Shown: one piece after another, positions 6,450 through 6,794 of the stretch
Layout of the letters: each line of letters opens with the position of its first letter
How positions within the stretch are numbered: position 1 is the first letter of the stretch
Assembly: GCA_003486785.1 (NCBI GenBank)
Contig: DNFZ01000085.1
Coordinates: forward strand, 7,621-14,414
DNA from: Clostridiales bacterium
GTDB lineage: Bacteria > Bacillota > Clostridia > Christensenellales > CAG-138
DNA length: 6,794 nucleotides
Direction of reading: 5' to 3'
The notes under the pieces: model-generated
What the model saw: the letters and a program-made list of their open reading frames with translations, nothing else
What the model was told of the DNA's origin: nothing
The model's database searches: none
Translations under genes and position numbers: made by a program

Positions 6450-6538
6450 AAATGGAGGCGGTTCGGTCTCACGCTACCTGGTCGCGGCGCGTCGTGTCTC
6501 AGGGCCGCCGACCCGCAAGAAGACGCGCACCGCTCTCT

Positions 6539-6754
6539 TTACGACGCCTTTTCTTCCTTGTGCTCCTCGGCAAGACCTAGCGGCGCGAGAATGTCGTTGA
6601 GGTGCTGGAAGGTGAGCCAGGGAAGCTGCTTGTCTAGCATCTTCCACAGATCCTTCGGCGCACCCGCCTTCTTCGCCGCGTGCACGACCTCGTTCTTGGA
6701 TGCGGGCAGGTTGAGGTGTTCCAGGTACTTGGCGATGTCTTCTGCCTGTGTCAT
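6539..6754 (-). CDS. Small DUF2795-like protein
   Basis: The product is a 71-residue soluble protein with no signal peptide or membrane segment. Its core, from about residue 10 to 58, reads YLEHLNLPASKNEVVHAA, then AGAPKDLWKMLDKQLPWLTFQHLNDIL. This resembles the DUF2795 pattern (a 'PA.K.ELV..A...GA' helix-turn region followed by 'L..LP...Y....DV..AL'). The family is small, helical and frequent in Actinomycetota; its function is unknown to me. The charged tail EEHKEEKAS is probably flexible. The ATG at 6754 follows AGAGGAGACTCCG, an excellent ribosome binding site. All nine Lys codons are AAG, as expected for a high-GC genome. It is convergent with rpmB. The family assignment is from pattern memory and could be wrong; that it is a real gene is more certain. 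Confidence 0.62.
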   Translation of the reverse strand: MTQAEDIAKYLEHLNLPASKNEVVHAAKKAGAPKDLWKMLDKQLPWLTFQHLNDILAPLGLAEEHKEEKAS

Positions 6755-6794
6755 CGGAGTCTCCTCTCACGGACTGGCGGCGCGCCGACCGCGC

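Noticed and set aside
6474..6770. 98-codon minus-strand frame overlapping the DUF2795-like gene
   Set aside because: It is an Arg/Ala/Gly-rich shadow. The 71-codon frame has the better ribosome binding site and the family-like pattern.

Overview
This window is a compact, ordinary housekeeping region. It holds seven confident or likely genes, one doubtful small ORF and no mobile element, CRISPR array, tRNA or rRNA that I can see. Six of the seven genes lie on the minus strand; only rpmB is on the plus strand. I did not find a novel defence or biosynthetic system. The most notable thing is a probable mosaic join inside the fakA gene.

Layout in minus-strand transcription order, from right to left. 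At the right edge is a small DUF2795-like protein gene (6539-6754, minus). It converges on rpmB (6134-6325, plus), and a long hairpin lies between them. An intergenic region of about 200 bp (5936-6133) separates rpmB from the divergent asp23-like gene (5570-5935, minus). The asp23-like gene overlaps fakA (3948-5573, minus) by 4 nt. An intrinsic terminator follows fakA, and recG (1812-3851, minus) starts 21 nt after its U-tract. A class I aminotransferase (490-1668, minus) has its own strong promoter and terminator. The 5' end of mutS2 (1-331, minus) runs off the left edge.

The order rpmB / asp23 / fakA / recG is a known conserved neighbourhood in Bacillota (compare rpmB-yloU-yloV-...-recG in Bacillus), and related orders occur in other Gram-positive lineages. 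The genes are linked mainly by genome organisation: translation (L28), envelope or lipid metabolism (Asp23, FakA), fork rescue (RecG), amino-acid metabolism, and MutS2.

Organism. The left part (about 1-5320) looks like a moderately GC-rich clostridial Bacillota: MutS2, hairpin-plus-U-tract terminators, a consensus sigma-A promoter, and mixed AAA/AAG and GAA/GAG codons. The right part (about 5420-6794) looks like a high-GC Actinomycetota-type genome (possibly Thermoleophilia-like; this is inference). Lys is almost always AAG and every Glu I checked from the asp23-like gene into the fakA start is GAG. It also carries a four-cysteine L28, a DUF2795-like protein and a terminator hairpin without a U-tract. 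The switch falls in fakA near the strongly conserved MGARGNSG segment. This suggests either an assembly chimera between two syntenic genomes or a real recombination.
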